Assembly (NCBI GenBank): GCA_037127255.1
Contig: JBANSL010000004.1
Span: 22,885,967 to 22,949,966 of the forward strand
Length of the DNA: 64,000 nt
Direction: 5' to 3'
DNA from: Persicaria tinctoria
Taxonomy: Eukaryota; Streptophyta; Magnoliopsida; Caryophyllales; Polygonaceae
Shown: positions 21,620 to 33,235 of the stretch, in pieces
Layout of the letters: each line of letters begins with the position of its first letter
Position numbering within the stretch: position 1 is the stretch's first letter
Made by a program: the position numbers and the translations under genes
The notes under the pieces: model-generated
What the model was told of the DNA's origin: nothing
Database searches by the model: none
The model's input: only the letters and a program-made list of their open reading frames with translations

Positions 21620-22957
21620 GTTGAGTTTGTTCTTCCTTGTGAAATCCAAACGAACCATGATAAAATTGTATTCTGCTATGCTTTTTGTTTATCGCCTATT
21701 GGTTTTGATAATGACAGTTCCGTGTCGGTAATTTTGTACCTATAAATCCGAATAGATTGGATTTTAAAAAAGAATGTCATGTTTCACTCATTTGGGCAAA
21801 GCGTCTCTTCAGGATTCTTATCATATTAAGATATATTAAGATGTCTATAGGCGTTGGGGCTAACTTATTTTCACTCTATTGAGTCAATGACTAATTGATT
21901 TACTCAGAAGGTGAAAGTGTTCAAATATTTCTTGCACTTATTCCAGTCCAGTTGGTTTCCAGTCTAGGATTCTTATCATATTAAGATAATCGTCTTTTTA
22001 TCGATCATGGAAGAGTATGTACGATAAGCACCCCTTACAAGTTCACTTTCACAAAAAAGGCTGGTGAGGGAGCTAACTTATTGTTGTTGTCATGTCAATA
22101 TATATAAGCTAATTTTAATTATCGAAATATGTAAAAGTACTTATCAGTGGCATTGCTCTTTATTTGAATGATTATGCATTCATGAAATTCTCAATTTGTG
22201 ATTCTACATTTGGTTGATAATGTCTTTTTCTTTGTTGCAGCTACCATCTCCAGGTGAGGAAACCCAAATGCTACTCACATAATAGATCTCCTCCTCCCAC
22301 TTGCTACCCGTCTTGCAATAGAGAGAGTGTATCTTGGTTCTGTTGGGCTTCGTTTTTATGCCTTACAGAGAACACAAAGGTCATTCTCAAGAGTGTGCAA
22401 CTATATAGCGTCGCAATGCACAGAAATTCGAGTAAAATGTGTATATACGTATACTTCTCATGGCTATATCAGGCTATATGACATCTACTGTTTAATGAAG
22501 CTCACTGCTTAGACTGATAAATCAGTCGACCCGACATTTCTTGTGTTGATGATGGTGTTTGAATAAGCTTTTTGCTAAGAATATGACCACTCATCACTTG
22601 CATCTACTCATCATATTGATTCATTTATTTACGAACTTGTGTGCAATGTCTGTATACAAGTTCAAAGACCAAACACTTAATCAAACGATTGATTTGGTGA
22701 TTTTACTCACTACATGGCACATGAATATTCACATTACACATACCATAGATAGTCTATAAGATATTTGAACTCGTATCATCTAAAACGCATTGATTAATAT
22801 ACTAACATCCGAAAAATAAGATGAGTTTACTTATAGGTGTTTTTATGGGGAGATGGGTTTATGTAGTTTTACAATAATGTATAAATTCCATGCGTCATAC
22901 ATAATACTATAACATTCGATAAATATTTTTGGTACTTTTTATATGATTTTTAAAAAT

Positions 22958-22988
22958 CCCGTGCGTTCGCGCACGGGCTACTGGCTAG
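22958..22988 (+). other. Helitron 3' terminal hairpin and CTAG end
   Basis: CCCGTGCG TTCG CGCACGGG, a perfect 8-bp stem, followed by CTACTGG and CTAG. The host T follows at 22989. Confidence 0.85.
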
Positions 22989-23266
22989 TTTCTCTTCATT
23001 TTTGTAACTAATTCCAAGACCTCGTTAAATTTTATCAAGTCATAGAGTATTAAATTACTAACAAATTTAAACACGACTAATCTTTTAGTTTCATTTTATA
23101 ATTATATCATTTAAGAACAATTTTTCATTTTATTAACATGGACATTCAAGAAAAAAATATTCACATGGCCATAGCTATATTTATTATATTTATATTAATT
23201 GAATTGAATGGAATAATATGTTTCAAGGAGTTTTAGAATATTATAACGAATTATTTTAAGGAATTA

Positions 23267-23371
<105 letters not shown>

Positions 23372-23501
23372 TAGGGATTTGTGTTTAAAAACATATGACG
23401 TAAATTTAATCGTGCAGTATATAAATTATTTTTAATATTGTATAACTATAAATTTTATAAAACAAAAGATTGATAAATATAGCTTACGTACGTAATCTAT
23501 A

Positions 23502-24380
23502 GAGGGAATTTGTTGAAAAAGCCCTTTAAGCATATTTGGTTAGTTAGATAGGCCCATTAATTGTTTTTTTAGCATGCTTAGCCCATTAATTGTTTTTTAG
23601 CTTGCTTAGCCCTCTTGACCGGTCAACGGTCAACGTTGACCGTTGACCGGTCAACCCATTTTGATGCCAACTTTTTTTTTTTTTTTTTGATGCCAACTTT
23701 TTTTTTTTTTTAGTGATGCCATATTTTACCGTTTTGATGCCATTTTGAAAATATTGTCACTTTTCTAATGAAATGATTGGATGACTTTTTTTTTAATGCC
23801 ACTTTTTTAAAACATTGATGACATTTTTTGTGATGTCATATTTTACCGTTTTGATGCCAAAATTTTATTACATTTTATTTTCACTCTGATGCCACTTTTC
23901 TAATTAAATTATTGGATGACACTTTTTTTAAACTTTGATGACATTTTTTGTTTACTCTAATATCACGTTGACCATTGATGCCATTTTGAAAAATTTGTAT
24001 CACATTAAAGAAAAAAATGTCATCAAAAAAATACTACCTTGAAAAAATATCATCAAAAATATGGCATCACGGTAAAAAAAAATATTATCAAAAAATTGAC
24101 ATAAAAAAGTGGCATCAAAGTGAAAATAAAATATAGTAAAATTTTGGCATCAAAACGGTAAAATATGGCATCACTAAAAAAAAGTTGGCATCAAAAAAAA
24201 AAAAAAAAAAAAAAGTTGGCATCAAAATGGGTTGGTCAACGTTGACCGGTCAATGGTCAAACGGTTGACCATTAACCAACCCACCCAATTGGGAAGGGGC
24301 TATGGCAAAACTAATTAAATTAATTAATGGGCTAGGTGACTAATTGAATATTCAAAAAAGACCCTCTACCAAAATCACCC
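23502..24380. mobile_element. Foldback Mutator-like MITE, 9-bp TSD
   Basis: TAATCTATA flanks the element exactly (23493-23501 and 24381-24389). The whole 879 bp folds back on itself. The ends (GAGGGAATTTG and its inverted partner ending AAAATCACCC) share the downstream CCCATTAATT and TTGACCGGTCAAC blocks, followed by T-runs and repeated TTTTGATGCCA / TGGCATCAAAA words up to the centre near 23990. There is no coding capacity. The 9-bp TSD and long inverted repeats point to the Mutator superfamily. Confidence 0.82.
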
Positions 24381-25549
24381 TAATCTATACTATGGATTAA
24401 AACATTTTGTATAAAATTTTTAATATAAATTTTACCGGTGATTTTCTTAAAAATTCTTATTTTAAAGAGTTTTCTATAATTTTCCTTAAATATCAACAGA
24501 AAATAAAAAAAATTAACATACTCATGTTTAAGATAAAAAATTTTTAAAAAAATTGCATGTAAAATTTATAATTTACAAAATTATTAACCGAGCCTCCAAA
24601 ATTGATTGGACGGCGTTAGTTGTTACAATTTTTTAATGCACTACTACTCTACTACACAACCTACACCATGCACACATTTAAGTAGGGGTGGGCATGGGAC
24701 GGGATTTTGCGGGACGGGATTAAATTTTTTTTTTCAAATCCCACCGGGTCTTATCCCTCTCGGGACGGGACGGGATCGGGACGAGACGGGATTTGTCCCT
24801 CGTAAAAAAAGATTAAAATACAATCCAAAACTAATGAGTAGAAAGTTGCAAATAACATTGCATAAAAAAAAACAGTAGGCATCGAATAAAAAAAAACAGT
24901 AAAAACTAATGAGTAGAAAGTTGCAAATAACATTACATAAAAAAAAACAGTAGGCATCGAATAAAAAAATAACAGTAAGCAAGTTTCACATTAAATTAAA
25001 GCATTAGAAAATAGCATTGCAAATGAAGGAAAAGAGTAGGCCAACAGCGGACAACAGTACTAGTAGCCAAGATATTTTTATTATGGAATGTTTTTATTAT
25101 TATCTTAAATTTTAAATTTTGGGTTTAAATAAATATTAAGGTATAATATAAATATATTCTTATTAATTTTAATTAAACTTATAATATATATAATTTTAAA
25201 TATATATATATATATATATTCTTATTAATTTTAATTAAACTTATAATATATATATATATATATAGAGAGAATGGGTAACTTGTGCACACCCCTTAGGGTG
25301 TACTTTGTGCACAATTATGGACCCTTGATCTAAATTGAATGGATGGGTGAGATTGTGACACATATCCCATTTTAAAAAAAAAAAAATAAATAAAAAGGAT
25401 ATTTAGCATTCAATTTAGGAGCGTCCCCCCGGCGCGTGATAGATGGGCAATAAAAACCTAATTCCCTCGTATTCTTGTACGGGTGGAACGAGGAAGAAGA
25501 ACTGGAGGCGATAGGGCAACAACGGCGATGAAGATGGCAAAATTCGACG

Positions 25550-25665
25550 GCGGTGAAGGCTTATGTGCGGAGGCGAGAGGCATAGGCCGACGGCGGCGTA
25601 GAGGCGAGCAGGTGAAGGCCGGCGCCGAGGCGAGAGGCATAGGCCGACGAAGAGGAGGCGCCGCT
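25550..25665 (+). repeat. GC-rich tandem duplication, ~60-bp unit
   Basis: GAGGCGAGAGGCATAGGCCG occurs twice, about 65 bp apart, in a GGCG-rich segment resembling a captured 5' UTR or first exon. No protein is recognised in the surrounding frames (25483-25701 and 26113-26424). Confidence 0.6.
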
Positions 25666-26689
25666 CGAATTCGATTTGGTAAGATCCGTGAACTACCCTA
25701 ATTAATTTGTGCCTTGGGGAAGGTCTGCCCCATGTTTTCTTGTCGTCCATGGCTGCGCCCTGATATCAATTAATGATATGCAAATCAAATTGGTATTTCA
25801 TATTTTTTCAAGGAAAATTGAGAGAAATCGATCATGGTTAAATTAATGGTAATTACTGAGAAAATAAGATACCTTATTGAAAGCGAAACTTTGCAAACTT
25901 TCTCGATCAATTTGATTTGATTATTGCTATCTATTTGATTTCAATTTGATAGTTGCTCTCTGTTCGGTTTCAATTTGATTCTTACTCTATATTCCGTGTC
26001 TGGATTTTGAATTTTATTCTAATAAAAGGTGGGTTCTTTGGTCCTTCAATTTCTTAATCACTCTAATTGCCCCTTTGGTTGAATATATTGTCTCAGTTGT
26101 AATTGTTGTCTGATGGCAAAAGCGAAAATGAAGGCGGCCGATGCTTGGCTAAAGAGGGTCAATGACGATGGCGATTTGTGCCCAAATCAATGTCGACGAA
26201 GTCTTGCTGCACGAATTAAGTGGTCGGCGGCGGCGAAGGCGGGCGATATGCTTGGCATTCAGTTCGATTTTTCGATCAATCTCGCTCCTCCTTGGCTTTC
26301 ATCTGGATTTTTTATATATATGGTTGCGGGGTGGGAGTGGGGGTGGGGAGGGGTGTGGTTGGGTGGGCAGGGGCTGCTCTATCAGGACTCCATCGATCCA
26401 GGCAGATTGACCTTGAATTGGTAATTGTTTATCCATGCCCCTAGAGTACATGGCAATGTGGCATAGTGGTGAAGGGTGGGCTTGACTAAAATGGCAGGGG
26501 TGGTCGGTGGTGGGCGGGTGGCGGGGTGGGCGGGTAGGGTTTTCGATTTGTATAATTTTGTTTCATTATTATTCGTCAATTATTCTGACATATGTGTCAA
26601 ATTTTAGTTACTAGTGGTAATAAGTTGATAAATTTTTCGGTGAAATATGTTTTATTTTTCGCCAGAATATGGAATCTTCGGTTTGACAA

Positions 26690-27030
26690 CATAAAACAAA
26701 ACATTATTCAGTGAAATGTGAGATATTATTCGGTGAAATGTGAGATATTATTCGGTGAAATATGAGACATTATTTGTATAAATTGTAAATATGAGGCATT
26801 ATTGAACTGGGTGAAATATTCGGTGAAATGTGAGATATTATTCGGTGAAATGTGAGATATTATTCAGTGAAATATGAGGCGTTATTCGGTGAAATATGAG
26901 ACATTATTTGTATAAATTGTAAATATGAGGCATTATTGAACTGGGTGAAAAAAAAACATAATATTATTCGGTAGTATGTGAATCAATAATATTATTCGGT
27001 AGTATGTGAAACATTATTCAGTGAAATTGA
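26690..27030 (+). repeat. Tandem repeats of ~21 bp with a ~110-bp higher-order duplication
   Basis: The unit ATTCGGTGAAATGTGAGATA recurs about ten times with variants. The block containing TTTGTATAAATTGTAAATAT and GAGGCATTATTGAACTGGGTG appears twice. It is non-coding. Confidence 0.85.
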
Positions 27031-27250
27031 TAAAAAAAAAATTAAACAGAGAAATCATATCAAAAAATATACATATATACATTCATTGTTTTCAAAAAAA
27101 GACTCGTAAAAAAATTGATTTGGTTTGATTTGATGGGTTAAAATAAAATAGAAAAATATGTTGGTGCAAGCTATAGTTTTTTTTTTTAAATCACACGTAT
27201 TTTTTTTCCTATTGGCCCCACAGGATTGGAATCAAATTTTTAATCCCCAA

Positions 27251-27433
27251 CTAGCATGTAACCCGTGCGCTACGCACGGGATTTTTAAAAATTATCTATT
27301 AACACTAATCGTAATTTTCAGATGTTATTGCATAAATCAATGCACTTTACATGATGGATGAAACATAGTACTCACGTGTTACACATGAAATTTATACAAT
27401 ATTTTAAACAAAGTCGCTTATAAGGAAATTATA

Positions 27434-27489
<56 letters not shown>

Positions 27490-27980
27490 ATATTAATTAT
27501 GATAATATAAATACAATTTTTCCCAAATTACTAATTAAAAATGTTGAATATGATAATATAAATACAATAGTATATATGTTGGTAATGATGTGATGAAAGT
27601 GAACAAAAACTACGTAATGTACATGATTTATAAAATATTTTATGCGAAAATACGTACTATTATATAAAAATTTACTTGTACAGTCCCCGCGCCATGGTGT
27701 GTGTAATTCTTTTCAAAAATATAAATAAAATTTTGTAAGTATAAAAAATTACTACTATAAAATGAAATAAAGTATTACAATACGTTAACATAAAATAGAA
27801 AAAAATAGATTTGATAAAGTAAATAAAAATAATAATATTCATGAAAAATGTGTAAAAATTACCTGAATTTAAGATTTAAGTAGAATAAGTTGGTTGAGTG
27901 AAAATCTTAAATAAAGGTGCTTATAAGTTATAACACCTAATGAAAAAATGCTTACGGTTTATTAGCTAGATATAGATAGA
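27251..27980 (-). mobile_element. Small non-autonomous Helitron
   Basis: On the minus strand it starts TCTATCTATATCTAGCTAAT (preceded by A). It ends with hairpin CCCGTGCG TAG CGCACGGG, then TTACATG and CTAG, followed by T. The hairpin arms are identical to those of the Helitron ending at 22988, so the two belong to one family. It contains a (TA)n run at 27438-27485 and no ORF. Confidence 0.78.
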
Positions 27981-28096
27981 TTAATTAAAGAAACTTGTCC
28001 AAATTTTAATAGTTGGATTTTTTTTTCTAGGTTCAGTTGTTGATTGGAAGAAAATCGTGAAATTAAGGTGATTATGACAACCAAGTACAAATAGTT

Positions 28097-28162
28097 ATCA
28101 TTTAATAGTTAGAATAAATAAATCACTTTATCATTTAATAGTTAGAATAAATAAATCACTTT
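28097..28162 (+). repeat. Tandem duplication of ~35 bp
   Basis: ATCATTTAATAGTTAGAATA followed by AATAAATCACTTTA occurs twice in a row. The surrounding 27990-30190 shows no convincing gene. Confidence 0.8.
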
Positions 28163-30194
28163 AATATATATGATTATCGATTCAGAAATGATCGAACAAA
28201 TTACTTTTGCTTTTTTGTTCATTACCGATAAATATTATGACGATTAAAAATTACAGTAACTTGTTTGAACTTGAAAAAGCAACCTCTCTCAAGGTTTTCA
28301 ATTTGAGCCTTGCATTCTGGGTGGTTTATCCAAAGGCTTGCTCAAATAGTGTGAGCAACAAACTCTAGTATCGTGGTTTATACAACCTCTTACGCTTTCC
28401 AAATCGATATCAACTCATACAAGACATGCTACATAGTTGCTAAAATCCAGAGATACTCTATATTTACACACATCAGAGGAACTAACCTATTTCTTGATGA
28501 ACACAACAACCAAAGAAGATGCAAGCGTCTTTCATCATTCTCTTTTCTTGATGAACACAACATATTTCATCCCCTCCACCTGATGCTATTCAGCTATCCA
28601 AAAGTGAGCAGTTCTTCATCTTTAGAAGATGCCTTTTGTAGGGAATTAGAAAATCCACGAAACCTAACAGAAAACAAAAAGTCAGCGCTCACCTACTTGA
28701 AAAGCTATGAAACAACATATCAACATTAGTGTTCTAACTTCTAACCCTAACAAAGTAATATGAGTTGAAATTTGTAGCTATGCACATTCTACAAACCAAA
28801 CCTACATTAGTTTTCTAGAAGTCTATCTATAAAATATAGTTTAGGTTACAGGTACTACATTGCTCGTTCTGAAACAAAAGAATTAATAGAGAATAAGCAT
28901 ACTAGTGCAAAGAAAGCCTTTAACATCAGGGCATAACACAAAAGAGGAAGCAAAGTGCAAAGAACAAACACTGTCTTAGTTAAACTGAATCCAATCATTC
29001 AAACTACAAACTTGCAATTACAATTCATACGGGACTCCAAATCATATTGCTAAAAAATAGCTAACAAACACGGATGAATGCATTCTTTGCAAAAGCTAAT
29101 ACACACAAAACTGACTGCATCTGGCATAACACATTGAATGCTCAGAAAAAAAAATATTGCATACATCAAAATTAGAAGATGAAACACACTGAATCTTCTG
29201 AAAATAAAAATTTCCAGATCAGTAGGAACGGGAAACATAGGAGAAAGTCTCACATGCGTTAGACGTATGCTTATCCCGTTATCACTGGCCACACTTGCTG
29301 TGTTCAACCAGCTTATGTGCGAACTTTATATGAACATGATGCAAAAGCAGGACCTTCCGCCGCACTATTATAAGACAACAATTGCATAAGATAAAGTATT
29401 AAACGCAGAAGCTCATGAGAATGTTAGCACAAATAAAACTTTAAAACCGTGCAAACACACAAAAAAAAAAACTTACTTCCTCTATGGAGATTGTAATGTT
29501 TCTCCACATGAGGTTGAACAATCTAAGGCATCTTTTGTCTCGGTCCTCGTCCCTTGCTCGCCATCATCACCATCCTGCAAGCCGGGTGTCATTTCAGAAG
29601 TATGAGCACAATTTCTCTTTATTCCATTTTCCCTTCCTTCAAGACCTGATTTTTCCAGACTTGTCTCTTAAAGATGTGCAGAATCTTTAGCATCCCCATT
29701 CGGATGCTCGCCAGACTCTGTCAAAATTGGTGATCACCTCAAACCGATTAAGGATTGGAGGCACAGGATTCTCAATGATAGCATTGTATCACCTGTGATT
29801 GCAGGGCAAGGATAAAAAAAGTCTAACAATATTCAGTAGCCAGTATATCAGAAATGCGCTTTCAATTGGTTAAATGTTGACAAAAAAATACAATATTAGC
29901 TCTTTTAGTATGATAGGACCAAATGAGCTTTCATTCATGGCTGAGTTTTGTCCTATTTCACTTTAAACGTAGGACAGTATATTCAAATGAATGCATTACA
30001 AGATTGAAAAATAGTAAATTTGCAAATAGGTCAATCAAACAGTGAACATATAAAGAGATCTAAAGGTCTCGATTTGCACTCAACTATCAGTCAGAAATAA
30101 AGTAGGACTCTGGAATAATACGTGGAAAAAATGGGCAAAGTTGGAATCATGCTCACATCCTTTACCTGCACAAAGCCACCATTTATAAGGGCAT

Positions 30195-31501
30195 TCACAA
30201 AGGTAGCAGCCAAGTTATGCCTGGCAGAACCAACAGTCGTGCATGCACTAGCTCAACCATCAAGCAAATGCGCCTGAGATGAAAGCACATAGCATTAAAA
30301 AAAAATGCAGCGGAAATAAAACATTCCAGTGATGACTCGCAGTCAGAAATGATATAATACAGTGCAGGTATTAACACCAATTCGGTAAAAATACAATGCA
30401 GGTTCAGATAAACGTGGGGGAAGTCTAGAGAAGAAACCTCTTTAGACCAAAGGCCTTTTATGAGCTTCGGATTTGACACTTTTTTCCATCAGTGTAAATA
30501 CAAACTTCTTATTTAATATCATGATTATCGAAAAACTAAATCATTACAACTCGAAAGCACTCAATTGGGGCTCATGATAAAGATCAACACATCCATCAAA
30601 ACAACTCAATAATGCAATTAGTATCCCCCTTTATGCAAAAATCATTTGTCTCATAGAAGCTTGAAGTGTACAATCAATAGTAAGTTATTAACAACAAAGT
30701 ATACATATCTTCTTCCAGTTTTTGCCTTTATAACGCTGGACAACCTTGTGTAACAGCTCATCCTATATAGAAAAAGAAGTAAAAATGATGTTAGATTCAT
30801 AGAGTGGTGCAATAAATACTTAAAGAGAACACAAAGTATATGTGCCAGAAAACTTTCCGATGACAAGGGAATGAAGTGCTTGGGAAAAAGTAGGAAAACA
30901 GGGACCATACGTCTAAAAATTAAGACTTTAGTGCTCGATGTTAAGTGACAAGGGATAACTATGTTCATAAAATGCAATTGCTTCTATTCAGCTATTGACC
31001 ATACTAAAATCATCAAGAAAAGAGAACACAAATACATACCCATGTGTATTGACAGCTTGTAATGTATGACCATTTACCCTTTTGTGATTCTTAGGATAGT
31101 TGATAGTACTTGATAATGTTATAATCAGCAGCAAAACACTTGCAACTGCATTAGACTTATGCAATTGTGTCACCGTGAACACAAATTTCTTAGCAGATTC
31201 TCATCATCCTAGTCCTAGACAGTAATCCTCACAGAAAAAAATTTCTTTAAGCCTAGACTTTGCAACCCCAGATATCTCCATGTTCTTCTGTCCTATTAGA
31301 GAACAGATTTAAATTCACCTATGAGACCAAATCTTCTTAACAAATACCTAGATGAGAACTTTTGTAATATCTGGAAATATGAATGAACAAATGGGACCAA
31401 TATCGAACAAAACATAATGGAAGTGGTAAAAAGAATATGCACTTGCCTCTTCTGAAGTCCATTGACCCCTTTTCGATCTCCTTGTTGGTCCACTGATCCT
31501 C
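30195..31501 (-). pseudogene. R1R2R3-MYB (MYB3R) fragment
   Basis: Minus-strand exons appear in the right order. 31501-31447 encodes RISGPTRRSKRGQWTSEE, the start of repeat R1; its donor reads GC instead of GT. 30762-30706 encodes DELLHKVVQRYKGKNWKKI, the rest of R1. About 30540-30444 encodes a decayed LHRW motif (Arg codon now TGA) and KVSNPKLIKGLWSKE, the start of R2. A further degenerate R2 piece (MVELVH, VLPGI) lies near 30300-30195. MYB3R proteins control G2/M cell-cycle genes, but this copy has at least one stop, damaged splice sites and lost Trp residues. It lies within the 7.9-kb nested element, so it is most likely a captured copy. Confidence 0.82.
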
Positions 31502-31639
31502 CTAAAAGTAAATAGTATAATAAACATTTGGTATTTATGGTTTTAGTCAAATGAGAGTCACACATAGAAATTACGAAATTTACAGGAAGAAATTTCAAAT
31601 AATTTCAACAATTTTTTTAAATAATTTTTGAAGAATTTT

Positions 31640-32700
31640 CAATGAGCAAAGTAGGTGCAGACCATGATTTGAAGACTAAATTATCCCAATCTCTTGCAAC
31701 AACTCACTTGCAACAGCGAATTACAGCGAACAACTCACTTGCAACAGCGGCGGGTGGAGGAAACAACACCAACGTCATCTCCTCTGCCTCTGAAGGCATC
31801 GTCTTCTCCGAGGGCGGCAATGGTGACAGAGAAGGCGCTAGGAGTTGAGACAACCCAATATCGTTGAGCTCCATCTGAAACAGTTGCTAGCAATTACCAT
31901 TACTGAACCCGATTTGGCAAGCCCTTGGAAAGATCACCACAAATTCACCAGGATTCTATACTAACCCGACTCTATACTAACTCAATCAAAATTAAATCCC
32001 TAAATCAAAACAAAAATCCTAAAATTATAATTCAACCAGTAGAAAGTCAATACAAACTCAATCAAAAGAGAAGTCCTAATTCAATTTGGGAGAAACTGAA
32101 ATAAGAAAAGCTCAAGTTCAGAGCCTCAGATATCTTTTTTCCCCTCATGGAAGAGGTTGTTATGTATCGAAACCATGACTGAGATAAGGAACCTAAAATA
32201 AACAAATCTAAGATTGAAATCAGAAAGGGAAGTTACCATGGCTGAGAAGGTAGAGAAAAACCCCCAAACCGTGAGGAGGAACCCTAAAAACTACCCCTCA
32301 CCGAAATTAGGCAAGAACATACCTGCTACGGTGGAAGAAGGAATGGGATCCCTTTTCTTCAAGCATCCAATGGCGAGATCAGCCAACGCCTTCTTTGCAC
32401 GCCGAACCTGACCTTCACCTAATCCCTTCAGATTACTCTTCCTCCTGCTGCTTCCGTTATCAATGGCGTCAAACACAATCTCCAGCCGCTTCTTCCATTG
32501 CCGGATCTGCTCGATCCCGTCCCTGATTGCGTTGCGAAGGGAAAGACAGAGATCGTGGGAGAGAGACGGCCAAAGGGGAAACGTTGCTGTCGAATCTCGA
32601 CTTCGTAGAGCTCAGGCGGCGGACTGCTCTTCATCCTGGCTCAGGCGGCGGTTCCTCAACATCGAGAGCGAGAGAAGTAGAGGGAGATCTGGAGTTTGAG
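31640..32700 (-). other. Unrecognised exon-like segments upstream of the MYB3R fragment
   Basis: On the minus strand, 32640-32330 reads open across two joined frames with a basic helical stretch (IRQWKKRLEIVFDAIDNGSS, then GQVRRAKKALADLAIGCLKK) ending at a good donor (CAG|GTATGT, about 32324). A second frame near 31870-31690 begins MELNDIGLSQLLAPSLSPLP. They may be 5' exons of the captured MYB3R gene or parts of another gene; I do not recognise them. Confidence 0.4.
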
Positions 32701-33154
32701 AGAGCAGGAGAGGTGTGTAACTACAAAGATGGGCGGATGGAATGGAACAAAGGAGCAGTTTGTGGATCGTGGGAGAGAAATTTAGAAAGAAAGAAGGACG
32801 GAAGGGCAAAAAAGGAAAGAAAGAAAAAAAGTGGAGAAGGCTCCACGTGTACAGCCTCCCTATCCTTCAAAGGACTCAGCTTTAAGATATAGGGGGATAT
32901 CAAATAAAAAATTTCACAATTGATTATGTCCTTCCAAATAATAAAAATATATCTTTAAAAAAAATTCAAATTAGATTGGTGATGAGTACACGCGCATAGG
33001 TAATGGGTGGGATTGGTTTTTGTGGGTCCTATCTATTTTTTTATAGCAAAAATTAAAAAAACTACTTTAAATCACAACCTTCCATTTTCTATCGATCAAC
33101 GATCTAGATTTGTGCACTAGATACACCCTAAGGGGTGTGCACAAGGGAACCACT

Positions 33155-33157
<3 letters not shown>

Positions 33158-33232
<75 letters not shown>
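33158..33232. repeat. (AT)n microsatellite
   Basis: About 37 uninterrupted AT units at the right flank of the nested element. The left flank (25195-25264) is the corresponding TA-rich stretch. Confidence 0.95.

Positions 33233-33235
<3 letters not shown>

Larger units (their letters stand above)
17094..22988 (+). mobile_element. Non-autonomous Helitron carrying host-gene fragments
   Basis: The 5' end reads TCCCTACAATATAATAGC and is preceded by A. The 3' end has a GC-rich hairpin (arms 22958-22965 and 22970-22977, loop TTCG), then seven bases and CTAG, followed by T. That is the canonical Helitron terminus, with insertion between A and T. There are no inverted terminal repeats or TSD, as expected. 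The interior holds exon fragments of at least two unrelated plant genes (NHX and a CCCH zinc-finger protein), still separated by introns. No Rep/helicase is present. The second Helitron (27251-27980) shares the terminal hairpin. Because of the 99-bp duplication the 5' end could equally be 16995. Confidence 0.78.
25265..33157. mobile_element. 7.9-kb inverted-repeat element inserted in a TA microsatellite, carrying host-gene sequence
   Basis: The left end (TGGGTAACTTGTGCACACCC, then CTTAGGGTGTA) and the inverted right end share CTTGTGCACACCCCTTAGGG and continue similarly past GTGCACAA. Both ends abut (TA)n runs, so any TSD is hidden in the microsatellite. No transposase is visible. The interior holds GC-rich gene-5'-like sequence (25480-25700), tandem repeats (26690-27030), a small Helitron (27251-27980) and minus-strand exons of a MYB3R gene (30195-31501). 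Superfamily is uncertain; a gene-carrying (Pack-type) MULE or similar TIR element fits best. Confidence 0.65.

Noticed and set aside
24384..24410. TCTATACTATGGATTAAAAC looked like a Helitron 5' end
   Set aside because: It overlaps the 9-bp TSD of the foldback MULE, and no plus-strand hairpin-CTAG end follows downstream; the only other end (27251) is on the opposite strand.
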